This document shows positions 1-8,639 of a stretch of DNA of 30,576 bases, piece after piece. Position 1 is the stretch's first letter. Each line of letters starts with the position of its first letter. The position numbers were made by a program, and so were the translations under genes. The notes below the pieces were generated by a model. The model worked only from the letters and a program-made list of their open reading frames with translations, did not search any database and was not told where the DNA came from. Source of the DNA: Pseudomonadota bacterium (GTDB lineage Bacteria; Pseudomonadota; Gammaproteobacteria; Halothiobacillales; Halothiobacillaceae); assembly GCA_021795795.1 (NCBI GenBank), contig JAJYPA010000045.1, forward strand, positions 1 to 30,576. Reading direction: 5' to 3'.

Positions 1-45
1 CTGGTCAGCAAATAGGTCGGTCTTGATGGCGCTGCGTTGTTTCAT
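1..45 (-). CDS. Possible start of an unidentified gene, cut by the window edge
   Basis: An ATG at 45 opens a minus-strand frame of 15 codons (MKQRSAIKTDLFADQ) that is still open at position 1. Its ATG overlaps the TGA of the upstream small ORF in an ATGA arrangement, which suggests translational coupling or a frameshifted single gene. The short N-terminus vaguely resembles the start of some IS transposases, but 15 residues cannot support a family call. It could also be non-coding. Confidence 0.2.
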   Translation of the reverse strand, partial: MKQRSAIKTDLFADQ

Positions 46-242
46 TGGAAGCAAAAGAGATGGTGGTCAGATGAATCGAATTTTACCGGATGCTGTGGGG
101 AATGGATGGGGTTTTTCGAGGTGCCCAGTAGGCTTTCTGCTCTATCGAGAATTTTATCCAACTGCTCAGACAGCCATGACGGCTCACCTTCGCCTAAGAA
201 GGTTATTTGTCCAATTGTTATTTCTATTTTTGCTTCAGCCAT
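42..242 (-). CDS. Small hypothetical protein, 66 aa
   Basis: Function unknown. The first 40 residues read like a real soluble protein: alternating beta-type residues (KIEITIGQITF) followed by an acidic amphipathic stretch (EPSWLSEQLDKILDRAESLL). The remainder is less convincing and ends in CFQ. The ATG at 242 has only a weak purine-rich stretch (AGAAAGAGAAA) upstream. The stop overlaps the ATG of the next minus-strand frame at 45, so the C-terminus may be frameshifted or the gene may be part of a coupled pair. No transmembrane segment or signal peptide is visible. The plus-strand ORFs over the same bases have no recognisable protein character. Confidence 0.4.
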   Translation of the reverse strand: MAEAKIEITIGQITFLGEGEPSWLSEQLDKILDRAESLLGTSKNPIHSPQHPVKFDSSDHHLFCFQ

Positions 243-381
243 TCTTATTTCTCTTTCTGTGGAGTGTTTGAAATGTTTTGTTCAAGAGGTAAGTGTTCTC
301 TGGTGCAGTGAGGCTGTGGAGGGAACCTAAAAGCAAATTTTTCAGTTACGGTCTGTGTCGACCACTATGGTCTGCAAACAA

Positions 382-403
382 AAACCCGCCATTCGGCGGG
401 TTT
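382..403 (-). terminator. Rho-independent terminator of nrdAB
   Basis: A perfect 9-bp stem (AAACCCGCC / GGCGGGTTT) with a 4-nt loop lies 11 bases beyond the nrdB stop. On the minus strand it runs into TTTTTGTTTG, a typical U-tract. The plus strand also has T-rich sequence after the stem (TTTGTTGTTT), so it could act in both directions. Confidence 0.8.
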
Positions 404-413
404 GTTGTTTCTC

Positions 414-1595
414 TTACCAGTTCAGCGCGCCGCCGGTTTGGTAGTCGGTGACTCGGGTTTCGAAGAAGTTTTTCTCCTTCTTCAAGTCGATGACTTCGCT
501 CATCCACGGGAAGGGGTTGGTTGCCCCGGGGAAGAGTTCGGCGAGACCGATCTGGTTGCAGCGGCGGTTGGCTATAAAGTGCAGGTATTCGGCACACATT
601 TCTGCGTTCAGGCCGAGCAGGCCGTGCGGCATGGTGTCGCGGGCGTAGGCGATTTCCAGTTCCGCGGCTTCCTTGAGCATCTGGGTGACTTCGGCCTTGA
701 ATTCTTCGGTCCAAAGGTGCGGGTTTTCGATCTTGATCTGGTTGATCACGTCGATACCGAAGTTCATGTGGATGGATTCGTCGCGCATGATGTACTGATA
801 TTGCTCGGCGATACCGGTCATCTTGTTGCGGCGGCCCAGCGAGAGGATCTGCGCGAAGCCGGTGTAGAACCACATGCCTTCGAACACGACGTAGAATGCG
901 ACGAGGTCACGCAGGAAGTCCTGTGCGCCTTGCGTGGTGCTGGTGTCGAAGTCGCCGTCTGACAGGTTCTTGGTGTACTTGAGTGCCCAGGCATCCTTGG
1001 CGGTGATGGAGGGGACTTCGCGGTACATGTTGAACAGTTCGCCTTCGGCGAGGCCGAGGCTTTCAACGATGTATTGGAAGGTGTGGGTGTGTACCGCTTC
1101 TTCGAAGGCTTGACGCAGCAGGTACTGGCGGCATTCGGGGTTGGTGACCTGCTTGTAGATGGCGAGCACGATGTTGTTGGCAACGAGGCTTTCCGCGGTG
1201 GCGAAGAAGCCGAGGTTGCGCATGATCATGGCGCGTTCGTCTGCGGTGAGGGCGCCGTCACGGCCTTTCCACAGGGCGATGTCGGCCTGCATGGACACTT
1301 CGGTCGGCATCCAGTGGTTGTTGCAGCCGGCGAGGTATTTTTCCCAGGCCCAGGTGTATTTCATGGGCAGGAGCTGGTTGACGTCGGCGGTGGCGTTGAT
1401 GATTCGCTTGGCCGAAACATCGACACGGCCCGCACCCTGAGCGATGCCTTCCAGACCGGTTTGGCCGTGGGTAGCAGCGTGGGCGGCTCTTTGCGCTTCA
1501 GTCGCTTCGGCCGCCAAGGTGGTTGGTTCGTCCATGGCCGGAATCATGCCCGCATTCGGGGTTTGTTTTGCATCCAGTTCGTTCCAATTCAACAT
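414..1595 (-). CDS. nrdB: Ribonucleoside-diphosphate reductase small subunit (R2), class Ic type
   Basis: R2 subunit of cytoplasmic aerobic ribonucleotide reductase; it generates the oxidant that starts NDP reduction in NrdA. I start at the ATG at 1595 (393 aa, beginning MLNWNELDA) because AGAGGA sits 7 nt upstream of it; a longer frame to 1619 lacks a Shine-Dalgarno site. Predicted metal ligands are E135, E166, H169, E239, E273 and H276, with the family spacings of 31, 3, 73, 34 and 3 residues. The radical Tyr of class Ia (Tyr122 in E. coli) is Phe173, in the context HTHTF. The first ligand is Glu rather than Asp. Both features, and strong overall resemblance to my memory of the Chlamydia trachomatis R2, point to class Ic, which uses a Mn(IV)/Fe(III) cofactor instead of a tyrosyl radical. 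The C-terminus ends YQTGGALNW, the tail that docks on R1. It lies 47 nt downstream of nrdA. Confidence 0.97.
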   Translation of the reverse strand: MLNWNELDAKQTPNAGMIPAMDEPTTLAAEATEAQRAAHAATHGQTGLEGIAQGAGRVDVSAKRIINATADVNQLLPMKYTWAWEKYLAGCNNHWMPTEVSMQADIALWKGRDGALTADERAMIMRNLGFFATAESLVANNIVLAIYKQVTNPECRQYLLRQAFEEAVHTHTFQYIVESLGLAEGELFNMYREVPSITAKDAWALKYTKNLSDGDFDTSTTQGAQDFLRDLVAFYVVFEGMWFYTGFAQILSLGRRNKMTGIAEQYQYIMRDESIHMNFGIDVINQIKIENPHLWTEEFKAEVTQMLKEAAELEIAYARDTMPHGLLGLNAEMCAEYLHFIANRRCNQIGLAELFPGATNPFPWMSEVIDLKKEKNFFETRVTDYQTGGALNW

Positions 1596-1642
1596 GTTCT
1601 GTTCCTCTTTCTTTTTCATTCCAGTACGTATCGTCGAGCCGA

Positions 1643-4525
1643 TTATTGGCAGGCCTCACAGCCGGGATCGTCAATGGCACAGGCTTTCGGCAGGGCTTCG
1701 GCAATCGGGTCAGTATTGACACCGCGCAGTTTGCCGTCCAGTTTCGTCATGGTGGTTTTCTCTACACGCGTTTTGGATGAGGCACGCAGGTAGTACGTGG
1801 TTTTCAGGCCCACCAGCCAGGCGTTCTTGTACATCTGGTCCAGTTTCGGGCCGGACGGATCGGCCAGATAAAGGTTGAGCGATTGCGCCTGATCGATCCA
1901 TTTCTGGCGACGTGAACCGGCTTCGATCAACCAGCGTGGCTCGACTTCGAACGCGGTCGCGTACAGGGCCTTGAGCGAATCCGGGATGCGGTCGATCTGC
2001 TGCACACTGCCGTCGAAGTATTTGAGGTCGTTGACCATGACTTCATCCCACAGATCCAGCGCCTTGAGGTCGCGGACCAGATACGGGTTGATGACGGTGA
2101 ATTCGCCCGACAGGTTCGATTTGACGAACAGGTTCTCGAAGGTCGGCTCGATCGACTGGGCCACGCCGCAGATGTTGGAGATAGTGGCGGTCGGGGCGAT
2201 GGCCATGGTGTTGGAGTTACGCATGCCCTGAACCTTGATCTTGGCACGCAGGGCGTCCCAATCGAGCGTTGTATCCCGGTTCATGACGAGGTATTTGCCG
2301 CGCGCTTCGGCCAAGAGATCGATCGAATCGATCGGCAGGATACCGCGGCTCCATAGCGAGCCTTCGTAGCTCTGATAACGGCCACGCTCGGCGGCCAGAT
2401 CGCTCGACGCGCTGATGGCGTGGTAGCTCACGGTTTCCATGGAACGATCGGCGAATTCGATGGCCTGTTCGGACGAGTAGGGGATCTTCTGGATGTGCAA
2501 TGCATCCTGGAAGCCCATGATGCCGAGGCCCACCGGGCGGTGACGCAGGTTGGAATTGCGCGCTTGCGATACGGAGTAGTAGTTGTACTCGATTACGTTA
2601 TCGAGCATTCGCATGGCTGTCTTGATGGTGCGGGCGAGTTTTTCCTGATCCAGACCATGTTCGGTGACGTGCTGGGCGAGGTTGACCGAACCCAGGTTGC
2701 AGACGGCGATTTCCTGATCGTTGGTGTGCAGGGTGATTTCCGTGCACAGGTTCGATGAGTGAACCACGCCAGCGTGCTGGTTGGTGTAACGCAGGTTGCA
2801 GGGGTCTTTGAAGGTGATCCACGGGTGGCCGGTTTCGAACAGCATCGACAGCATCTTGCGCCACAGGTTGGTGGCCTTGATGCGGCGGAAGTTCTTCATT
2901 TCGCCACGATCGACGCGCGCTTCGTAGGCGGTGTAGGCCTTTTCGAATGCAAGACCGGTGAGATCATGCAGGTCGGGGCAATCGGACGGTGAGAAGAGAG
3001 TCCATTCACCTTCCTCCATCACGCGCTTCATGAACAGATCGGGCACCCAGTTGGCGGTGTTCATGTCGTGGGTACGGCGACGGTCGTCACCGGTGTTCTT
3101 GCGCAGGTCGAGGAATTCTTCGATGTCCAGATGCCAGGTTTCCAGATAGGCACAGACCGCGCCTTTGCGCTTGCCGCCCTGGTTCACGGCCACGGCGGTA
3201 TCGTTGGCGACCTTCAGGAAGGGCACGACGCCCTGTGATTTGCCGTTGGTGCCCTTGATGTGGCTGGACAGGGCGCGGACGCGGCTCCAGTCATTACCCA
3301 GGCCACCCGCAAATTTGGAGAGCAGAGCGTTGTCTTTGATCGCGGCGAAAATGCCGTTCAGATCGTCTGGCACCGTGGTGAGGTAGCAGGAGGAAAGCTG
3401 CGGACGCAGGGTGCCGGAGTTGAAGAGGGTCGGCGTGCTGCTCATGAAGTCGAACGAGGACAGCAGTTTGTAGAACTCGATCGCATGGGCTTCGCGGTCG
3501 ATTTCATTGATGGCCAGGCCCATGGCGACGCGCATGAAGAAGGCTTGCGGCAGTTCGAAACGCACGCCGTCCTGATGCAGGAAGTAGCGGTCGTACAGGG
3601 TTTGCAGGCCGAGGTAGCTGAATTGCAGGTCACGGCTGGTGTCGATGGCGGCAGTCAGACGCTTGAGGTCGTACTGGCGCAGGGTCGGGTCCAGCAGTTC
3701 GTGCTCGATACCGGTGTTGATGTACGCCTGGAAGTAATCGGCAAATAGGCCGGACAGTTCGGATTGCGTGCAGACAGTCACCGGTTGCTTGGTGAAGCGC
3801 AGGGCTTCGGTACGAATGCTGTCGAGCAGTAGTCGAGCGGCGACGAATGAGTAGTTCGGGTCTTTTTCGATCAGGGTGCGGGCGCTCATCACCAGTGCGG
3901 TGTTGACTTCCTTCTCAGGCACACCATCGAAAAGGTTGCGCAGGGTTTCTTGCAGCACGGCAGCGGGATCGACGTCGGTCAGGTTGATGCAAGCCTCGCC
4001 GACCAGCGCGTTCAGGCGCACGTGATCCAGCGGGCTGCGGGTGCCATCGGCGTGGGTCACGTTCAGAACGATTTCGGGTGCGGCTTGCGCAGGCGCTTCG
4101 GCGGCTCGCTTCTGAGCCTGATGCTCACGATAAAGCACGTAGGCACGGGCCACCTTGTGGTGGCCTTCGCGCATCAGGGCCAGTTCGACCTGATCCTGAA
4201 TGTCTTCGATATGCACGGTGCCGCCGCCCGGTGCGCGACGCTTGAGGGCGGACGAAATCTGGTCGGACAGCGCATTCACGAGATCATGCACGCGCATGGA
4301 AACGGCGGCACCACTACCTTCTACCGCCAGGAACGCCTTGGTCATGGCTACCTTGATTTTCGAATCATCGAATGCGGTGACCTTGCCGTTGCGACGAATG
4401 ACCCGCAGTTGACCGGGTGTGGTGGCGGCCGTGTCAATGGTCGAGTGTACGGCGGTAGGTACGCTGCGCGCGGTGGTGGATTTGGTTGCGGTTTCAGTGG
4501 CGGTGCTTGCTGTCATGTTTTCCAT
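1643..4525 (-). CDS. nrdA: Ribonucleoside-diphosphate reductase large subunit (R1)
   Basis: Catalytic subunit that reduces NDPs to dNDPs. The 960-aa protein begins with a Thr/Ala-rich tail, then an ATP-cone at about 41-140 and a second ATP-cone-like domain at about 151-245, so allosteric activity control by ATP/dATP is likely. Active-site residues are visible: C380 and C609 (the redox pair), N592/C594/E596 in SNLCTEI (thiyl radical Cys), Y911-Y912 in the radical-transfer path, and C956/C959 in the C-terminal GCEACQ that re-reduces the active site. The length, above the roughly 760 of E. coli NrdA, is explained by the extra cone and tail. The start could instead be Met4 (4516), which has AGGA 8 nt upstream. 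First gene of nrdAB, preceded by two NrdR-type boxes and a leader of about 190 nt. Confidence 0.97.
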   Translation of the reverse strand: MENMTASTATETATKSTTARSVPTAVHSTIDTAATTPGQLRVIRRNGKVTAFDDSKIKVAMTKAFLAVEGSGAAVSMRVHDLVNALSDQISSALKRRAPGGGTVHIEDIQDQVELALMREGHHKVARAYVLYREHQAQKRAAEAPAQAAPEIVLNVTHADGTRSPLDHVRLNALVGEACINLTDVDPAAVLQETLRNLFDGVPEKEVNTALVMSARTLIEKDPNYSFVAARLLLDSIRTEALRFTKQPVTVCTQSELSGLFADYFQAYINTGIEHELLDPTLRQYDLKRLTAAIDTSRDLQFSYLGLQTLYDRYFLHQDGVRFELPQAFFMRVAMGLAINEIDREAHAIEFYKLLSSFDFMSSTPTLFNSGTLRPQLSSCYLTTVPDDLNGIFAAIKDNALLSKFAGGLGNDWSRVRALSSHIKGTNGKSQGVVPFLKVANDTAVAVNQGGKRKGAVCAYLETWHLDIEEFLDLRKNTGDDRRRTHDMNTANWVPDLFMKRVMEEGEWTLFSPSDCPDLHDLTGLAFEKAYTAYEARVDRGEMKNFRRIKATNLWRKMLSMLFETGHPWITFKDPCNLRYTNQHAGVVHSSNLCTEITLHTNDQEIAVCNLGSVNLAQHVTEHGLDQEKLARTIKTAMRMLDNVIEYNYYSVSQARNSNLRHRPVGLGIMGFQDALHIQKIPYSSEQAIEFADRSMETVSYHAISASSDLAAERGRYQSYEGSLWSRGILPIDSIDLLAEARGKYLVMNRDTTLDWDALRAKIKVQGMRNSNTMAIAPTATISNICGVAQSIEPTFENLFVKSNLSGEFTVINPYLVRDLKALDLWDEVMVNDLKYFDGSVQQIDRIPDSLKALYATAFEVEPRWLIEAGSRRQKWIDQAQSLNLYLADPSGPKLDQMYKNAWLVGLKTTYYLRASSKTRVEKTTMTKLDGKLRGVNTDPIAEALPKACAIDDPGCEACQ

Positions 4526-4593
4526 CCTGATTTTCCATTATTGGGGGCGGTGGTGAAGCGCAGTGGCGAAGACGGTTCGGCTTGGTTAAATCA

Positions 4594-4657
4594 CGGGTTT
4601 CAGGCGCTTTGTGCGTACGCGATGGCGCGGAGGTAAACGCTCAAAGATCGAAACCCG
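4594..4657 (-). other. Inverted repeat in the nrdA leader, possible RNA hairpin
   Basis: CGGGTTTC at 4594-4601 and GAAACCCG at 4650-4657 are perfectly complementary. Inside them CTTTG and CAAAG can extend the stem after small internal loops. If transcription starts near the NrdR boxes this hairpin lies in the 5' UTR. It does not match a riboswitch I know. Confidence 0.3.
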
Positions 4658-4715
4658 GTGGTCATCCGGCCCGAATGATTTTTGGTCAGCGCAAGGTGAA
4701 TGTCAACTGGTATTT

Positions 4716-4731
4716 ACACTAATTAAAGTGC
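4716..4731. promoter_or_regulatory. NrdR box (proximal to nrdA)
   Basis: ACACTAATTAAAGTGC matches 12 of 16 positions of the NrdR consensus ACACTATATATAGTGT, with the ACACTA and AGTG arms intact. NrdR is the ATP/dATP-sensing repressor of ribonucleotide reductase genes. Its start is exactly 32 bp from that of the second box. Confidence 0.75.
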
Positions 4732-4747
4732 TTTCTTTAATTGAATA

Positions 4748-4763
4748 ACACAACATGTGGTGT
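4748..4763. promoter_or_regulatory. NrdR box (distal to nrdA)
   Basis: ACACAACATGTGGTGT matches 12 of 16 consensus positions, and 7 of its 8 base pairs are self-complementary. It lies 32 bp, about three helical turns, from the other box, the spacing usual for tandem NrdR sites. Together the pair implies NrdR repression of nrdAB. Confidence 0.75.
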
Positions 4764-5042
4764 ATGTTGGCTGGGTGGCATTGTGCTCTATCCGGAGGAG
4801 AGCCTGTGGATAAGTTGAGCGCAAAATGGCCGGGTGGCCGATGAAACAGTCGCTTGGACGTTACCGGGGCGAATTGGCCATTCGATGGAAATCGACAAGA
4901 TGCCCACGCCAAATACGGTGGTGCATAGTGCCCAAATTTTTACATTTTTTTGGGTTTGCCGTCTTTGGTGGTGGATGGGTTCGGCAGGATGCGCGGCAAA
5001 CCGCTACAATTCGCGGCACTCAATCGGAATCAGGGAGGAGTT

Positions 5043-6050
5043 ATGCGCGTACTTGTCACCGGAGCGGCCGGATTTATTGGTTCAAGCACGGCTCTGCGTC
5101 TGTTGGCGCGGGGCGATACGGTACTGGGTATCGATAACCTCAACGATTATTACGATGTGAACCTGAAAAGGGCGCGTCTGGCGCGTTTGGCCGCGCATGA
5201 GGGCTTTGCGTTCATTGAAATGGATATCAGTGATCGCCCGGCCATCGAGCGGCTGTTCGCCGAACAGAAGATCGACCGGGTCGTGCATCTGGCGGCACAG
5301 GCCGGCGTGCGGTACTCCATCGAAAATCCGCATGCCTATGTCGACAGCAATCTCGTCGGGTTCGTAAACATCCTTGAGGGATGTCGCCACGCATCGGTCG
5401 AGCACCTGGTATATGCCTCATCAAGCTCGGTCTATGGCGCGAACGAGACGTTGCCCTTTTCGGTGCATGACAACATCGACCATCCGCTTTCGCTGTATGC
5501 AGCAACCAAGAAGGCCAACGAGCTGATGGCGCATACTTATTCGTCGCTTTACCAGCTGCCAACGACCGGCCTGCGGTTCTTTACGGTATATGGCCCCTGG
5601 GGACGACCGGACATGGCGCTGTTCAAGTTCACCAAGGCCATTCTGGCAGGTGAGCCGATCGATGTGTTCAATTACGGCAAGCACCGGCGGGATTTCACCT
5701 ATATCGACGATATTGTCGAAGGGGTTATCCGCACACTGGATCATACGGCAGAGTCCAATCCGGCATGGAATGGTACAAAGCCCGATCCGGGTACATCCCG
5801 TGCGCCGTGGCGCGTCTATAACATCGGCAACAGCCAGCCGGTGGAACTGCTGACCTATATCGAGTGCATCGAGCAGGCGATCGGCAAGAAGGCGGAACTG
5901 AATTTGTTGCCACTGCAACCGGGTGACGTGCCGGATACGTTTGCGGATGTGGCTGATCTGGTCGCCGATGTTGGCTATCAGCCCAGCACGCCGGTGGAAG
6001 TGGGCGTGCGGAATTTCGTGGATTGGTATCGCGCGTATTATTCGGTCTGA
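5043..6050 (+). CDS. NAD-dependent sugar epimerase, UDP-glucuronate 4-epimerase family
   Basis: Extended short-chain dehydrogenase (335 aa) likely to interconvert UDP-glucuronate and UDP-galacturonate for capsule, LPS or exopolysaccharide synthesis. The NAD-binding Rossmann motif GAAGFIG spans residues 7-13. The catalytic pair is Y152 and K156 (YAATK), with a Ser-rich strand YASSSSVYG before it. The segments [13 protein letters not shown] and [11 protein letters not shown] are typical of the LspL/CapI UDP-GlcA epimerases rather than GalE. I use the ATG at 5043 because GGGAGGAG lies just upstream and the fold starts directly at MRVLVTG; the in-frame upstream extension to 4950 has no fold or Shine-Dalgarno support. 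The 3' end overlaps the convergent channel gene by 13 bases. No polysaccharide neighbours are visible, so the pathway is inferred. Confidence 0.92.
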   Translation: MRVLVTGAAGFIGSSTALRLLARGDTVLGIDNLNDYYDVNLKRARLARLAAHEGFAFIEMDISDRPAIERLFAEQKIDRVVHLAAQAGVRYSIENPHAYVDSNLVGFVNILEGCRHASVEHLVYASSSSVYGANETLPFSVHDNIDHPLSLYAATKKANELMAHTYSSLYQLPTTGLRFFTVYGPWGRPDMALFKFTKAILAGEPIDVFNYGKHRRDFTYIDDIVEGVIRTLDHTAESNPAWNGTKPDPGTSRAPWRVYNIGNSQPVELLTYIECIEQAIGKKAELNLLPLQPGDVPDTFADVADLVADVGYQPSTPVEVGVRNFVDWYRAYYSV

Positions 6051-6871
6051 TTCGGATCTTCCTGATCCAGAGCAGGTGGCGAAACCGGTGGCGATGTGTA
6101 CAAGTGCCCGACCAGCGTATGGGCGATCAGGTCATCTGCCACCACCACATCCGTAGCGCCTGCGCGGCGTAATAGCAGGCCGCGGCTGTCATTCTCCGCC
6201 GTGACGGCGATGCGCAGATTGGCATTGCGGGCATGCGCCATGAGGGTGATGGCCAGCTTGCGATCCGGTGATTCACTGGTGACAACCAATGCCTTCGCAA
6301 AATCGATGCCCGCCCGGGTGAACACCTCATCGTCCAGTCCGGCATCGCCGTGAACTACCAGCAAGCCGTGTTCCGAGGCTTGATTGGCCAGATCTTCCCG
6401 ATTTTCGATGACGACCACGTTTTCCGAGGTGGTCATCCGATCTGTGACCAGCCGCCCGAGCGGACTGTATCCGATCACAATGACGTGATCACGCAGGTTT
6501 TCGAAATTACGGCTCATATGTCGGTTCTCGCGGTTGATGGCGGCGATCGGGCTGGTCAGCCAGTTGATGGTTTGTGTAATGGCATAGCCGCCCAACACCA
6601 TGATGGAGAAGCTGGCCGCAATCATGAATACTTTCTGCGCGTCCGTGAATGGCGTGAAATCGCCAAGCGTGGTGACGAGGTTGGTCGCATTCCAAAGCGC
6701 GTCAAAGAATTTGGTCGGCAAGGGATTGTTTGTGGGGTCCAGTACGGCAAGGCCCAGAGCAGTCGCGAGCAGGATGATCGCGAACAGGCTGCTCAATCGC
6801 ATCAGTTGAAGACGGCGATTCCGAGCGTCCTGTTGGGCGCGGCGGGTGTAATTTATACGGTAGATTGGCAC
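6038..6871 (-). CDS. Two-TM ion channel with RCK/TrkA-N domain, atypical selectivity filter
   Basis: Inner-membrane protein of 277 aa. TM1 lies at about 22-44, a pore loop at about 55-78, TM2 at about 80-105, then a cytoplasmic RCK/TrkA-N Rossmann domain at about 128-257 ([16 protein letters not shown]). The plan is that of a prokaryotic K+ channel. The filter reads TTLGD at 67-71 followed by FTPFT, where K+ channels have TVGYGD; the Tyr-Gly pair is missing, so K+ selectivity cannot be assumed. The start is GTG at 6871, 15 bases after ppk2, without a clear Shine-Dalgarno; Met24 is an alternative. It is last in the apparent znuACB-ppk2 run and overlaps the convergent epimerase gene by 13 bases. 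Confidence 0.85.
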   Translation of the reverse strand: MPIYRINYTRRAQQDARNRRLQLMRLSSLFAIILLATALGLAVLDPTNNPLPTKFFDALWNATNLVTTLGDFTPFTDAQKVFMIAASFSIMVLGGYAITQTINWLTSPIAAINRENRHMSRNFENLRDHVIVIGYSPLGRLVTDRMTTSENVVVIENREDLANQASEHGLLVVHGDAGLDDEVFTRAGIDFAKALVVTSESPDRKLAITLMAHARNANLRIAVTAENDSRGLLLRRAGATDVVVADDLIAHTLVGHLYTSPPVSPPALDQEDPNQTE

Positions 6872-6886
6872 GGTGGTCGCGTTGAT

Positions 6887-7753
6887 TCAGGTAGTTTTCT
6901 TGCCATTACCATTACCGTTGCCATTGGCGGCCTTCACGGCGGCATGGTAATGCAGCTTGATCTCGTCAATGTTGACCCGGGTCGGCGGCAGTTCTAAGCC
7001 CATTTCTTCGAGTGTTTCGGCGATGATCTGGGACACGGCCAGGTTCCTGAACCATTTGTGATCGGACGGGATGACATACCACGGCGCAGTCAGTGTGCTG
7101 GTTTTGACCAGCGCTTCTTCATAGGCCTCGATGTATTGCGGCCAGAACTTGCGTTCGGAGTAATCCGACTCGCTGATTTTCCAATGACGCTTGGGGTCGT
7201 CCAGTCGCTTCTTGAAGCGTTCGAGTTGCTCATCGGGGCTGATATGCAAAAAGAACTTGAGGACGCGGGTGCCGTTTTCAGCGAGCAGCCGCTCGAAGGC
7301 ATTGATTGTTTCGTAGCGCTGAGACCAGACTTCTCGCGGCACCAGATCATGCACCCGAACCACCAGCACATCTTCGTAGTGCGAGCGGTTGAAAATCACC
7401 ACTTCGCCAGCCGCCGGCACCTGGGCATGGGCGCGCCAGAGAAAATCATGCGCGGCCTCAAGCGGAGTGGGTTGCTTGAAACCGTGGACGCGGGTACCCT
7501 GGGGGTTCATGGCGCTGAATACATGGCGGATCACGCCATCCTTGCCTGCCGCATCGAGTGCCTGCAAAACCACAAGCAGTGATTGTCGGCCATCTGCATA
7601 GAGGAGGAATTGATCCTCTTCCATGCGTTGAAGATAGGTTGCCGTTAGTTCGGCGGCTTTCTCCTTGTCGATGTCACCGGTGTCGTCGGGGTCGATGTCG
7701 GCCAGAGAAAGCTTCTTGAGCGGGTCGACCAGAAAGCGTGCGCGATAATTCAT
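6887..7753 (-). CDS. ppk2: Polyphosphate:nucleotide phosphotransferase, PPK2 family
   Basis: Cytoplasmic enzyme of 288 aa that transfers phosphate between polyphosphate and nucleotides. Walker A is LDAAGKDG at 66-73 and the Walker B-like motif is FNRSHYEDVLV at 121-131. A basic lid-like stretch (RFKKRLDDPKRHWK) follows at 179-192. Length and the N-terminal region resemble the PPK2 group annotated as polyphosphate:nucleotide phosphotransferase (PPK2_rel_1), often class III, but the substrate (AMP, ADP or GDP) cannot be settled from sequence alone. The C-terminus has a low-complexity Asn-Gly repeat (NGNGNGNG). It lies 34 bases after znuB and 15 before the channel gene, so co-transcription is likely. 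Confidence 0.93.
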   Translation of the reverse strand: MNYRARFLVDPLKKLSLADIDPDDTGDIDKEKAAELTATYLQRMEEDQFLLYADGRQSLLVVLQALDAAGKDGVIRHVFSAMNPQGTRVHGFKQPTPLEAAHDFLWRAHAQVPAAGEVVIFNRSHYEDVLVVRVHDLVPREVWSQRYETINAFERLLAENGTRVLKFFLHISPDEQLERFKKRLDDPKRHWKISESDYSERKFWPQYIEAYEEALVKTSTLTAPWYVIPSDHKWFRNLAVSQIIAETLEEMGLELPPTRVNIDEIKLHYHAAVKAANGNGNGNGKKTT

Positions 7754-7787
7754 CGGTATGGCTCAGCTGATAAGTGGAAAACGTCGA

Positions 7788-8639
7788 TTATGCCGCAGTT
7801 TTTTCCTGACGGCTGATCAGATTCCACAGCTTTTGACCACCGGCGACAGCGAGGTAGAGCGTGCAGGCCGTGGCAATGATGCTGGCACCGGAGCTGAGGT
7901 CGAACTGATAGGCGACCCAGAGTCCGCCCAGACAGAACACGAAACTCCAGATACCGGAGGCGACCATCAATCCGGCCAGACTCTTGGTGTGCCGCTCGGC
8001 AAGGTAGGGTGGCAAGGTCAAAAGGGCGATCACCAGAATCAAGCCGACGACCTGAATCATCATCACGACCGCCTCGGCGACCATGATCAGAATCATGAAG
8101 TAGAGCCATTGCACGGGAATGCCGCGGGAGCGGGCGAAATCCGGATCAAAGGAAAACGACAGGATATCGCGGTAAAAGTAGAGCGTGAGGCTGACGATGA
8201 CGACATCGATGCCGAGCATGAGCCACAAATCGCTGGCCGGTACCGTGAGGATGCTGCCGAACAGATAACTCATCAGGCCCACATTGTAGCCCGGGGTGAG
8301 GTTGATCATGATGATGCCGAACGCCATGCCCGCCGCCCAGATCACACCGATGAGGGTATCGGTTCGTTCACGTTTTTTGAGTGTCAGCGTGCCGAGGAGC
8401 ATGGCTGCGCCCGCGGTGAAGGCGCCGGCCGTCGGCAGGACCGGCGCGCCGAGAAAGAACGCCAGGCCGACACCGCCATACGCCGTGTGCGCGATACCGC
8501 CGGCCATGAACGTGAGCCGGTTCACGACGACCAGTGCACCGATCACGCCACAGGTGACGCTCACCAACAAGCTGGCCAGCAGGGCATGCTGCATGAAGTT
8601 TTGCTGCAATAACTCAGTGAGTGTCATGGCTATTTCCAC
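7788..8639 (-). CDS. znuB: Zinc/manganese-type ABC transporter permease
   Basis: Integral membrane subunit (283 aa, about eight hydrophobic segments) of an ABC-3 family metal importer. The early stretch LLASLLVSVTCGVIGALVVV, then MAGGIAHTAYGGVG, is typical of ZnuB/TroC/MntB permeases. The ORF overlaps the end of the ATPase gene by 26 bases; starting at Met5 (8627) would shorten the overlap to 14. The operon order is binding protein, ATPase, permease. The binding protein and the upstream Zur-like site favour zinc, but manganese or iron is possible. Confidence 0.92.
   Translation of the reverse strand: MEIAMTLTELLQQNFMQHALLASLLVSVTCGVIGALVVVNRLTFMAGGIAHTAYGGVGLAFFLGAPVLPTAGAFTAGAAMLLGTLTLKKRERTDTLIGVIWAAGMAFGIIMINLTPGYNVGLMSYLFGSILTVPASDLWLMLGIDVVIVSLTLYFYRDILSFSFDPDFARSRGIPVQWLYFMILIMVAEAVVMMIQVVGLILVIALLTLPPYLAERHTKSLAGLMVASGIWSFVFCLGGLWVAYQFDLSSGASIIATACTLYLAVAGGQKLWNLISRQEKTAA

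Larger units (their letters stand above)
4526..5042. other. Divergent intergenic region between nrdA and the epimerase gene
   Basis: No convincing gene in this 517-base stretch; its short ORFs are Arg/Trp/Cys-rich in every frame. It holds the nrd leader with an 8-bp inverted repeat (4594-4601 / 4650-4657), the two NrdR-type boxes in AT-rich DNA, and the epimerase promoter side with a TACAAT -10 candidate at 5005-5010. No clear -35 element could be paired with that hexamer. Confidence 0.7.

Noticed and set aside
402..962. Plus-strand ORF of 186 aa antisense to nrdB
   Set aside because: It lies wholly over the unmistakable NrdB coding sequence and its composition (His/Val/Phe/Gly-rich) is that of an antisense shadow.
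4950..5042. N-terminal extension of the epimerase
   Set aside because: The Rossmann fold begins at MRVLVTG (5043), directly after GGGAGGAG; the extension is unconserved in character.
7758..8612. Plus-strand ORF of 284 aa antisense to znuB
   Set aside because: Extremely rich in Asp, His, Gln and Arg with no fold, as expected of the complement of a membrane protein gene.
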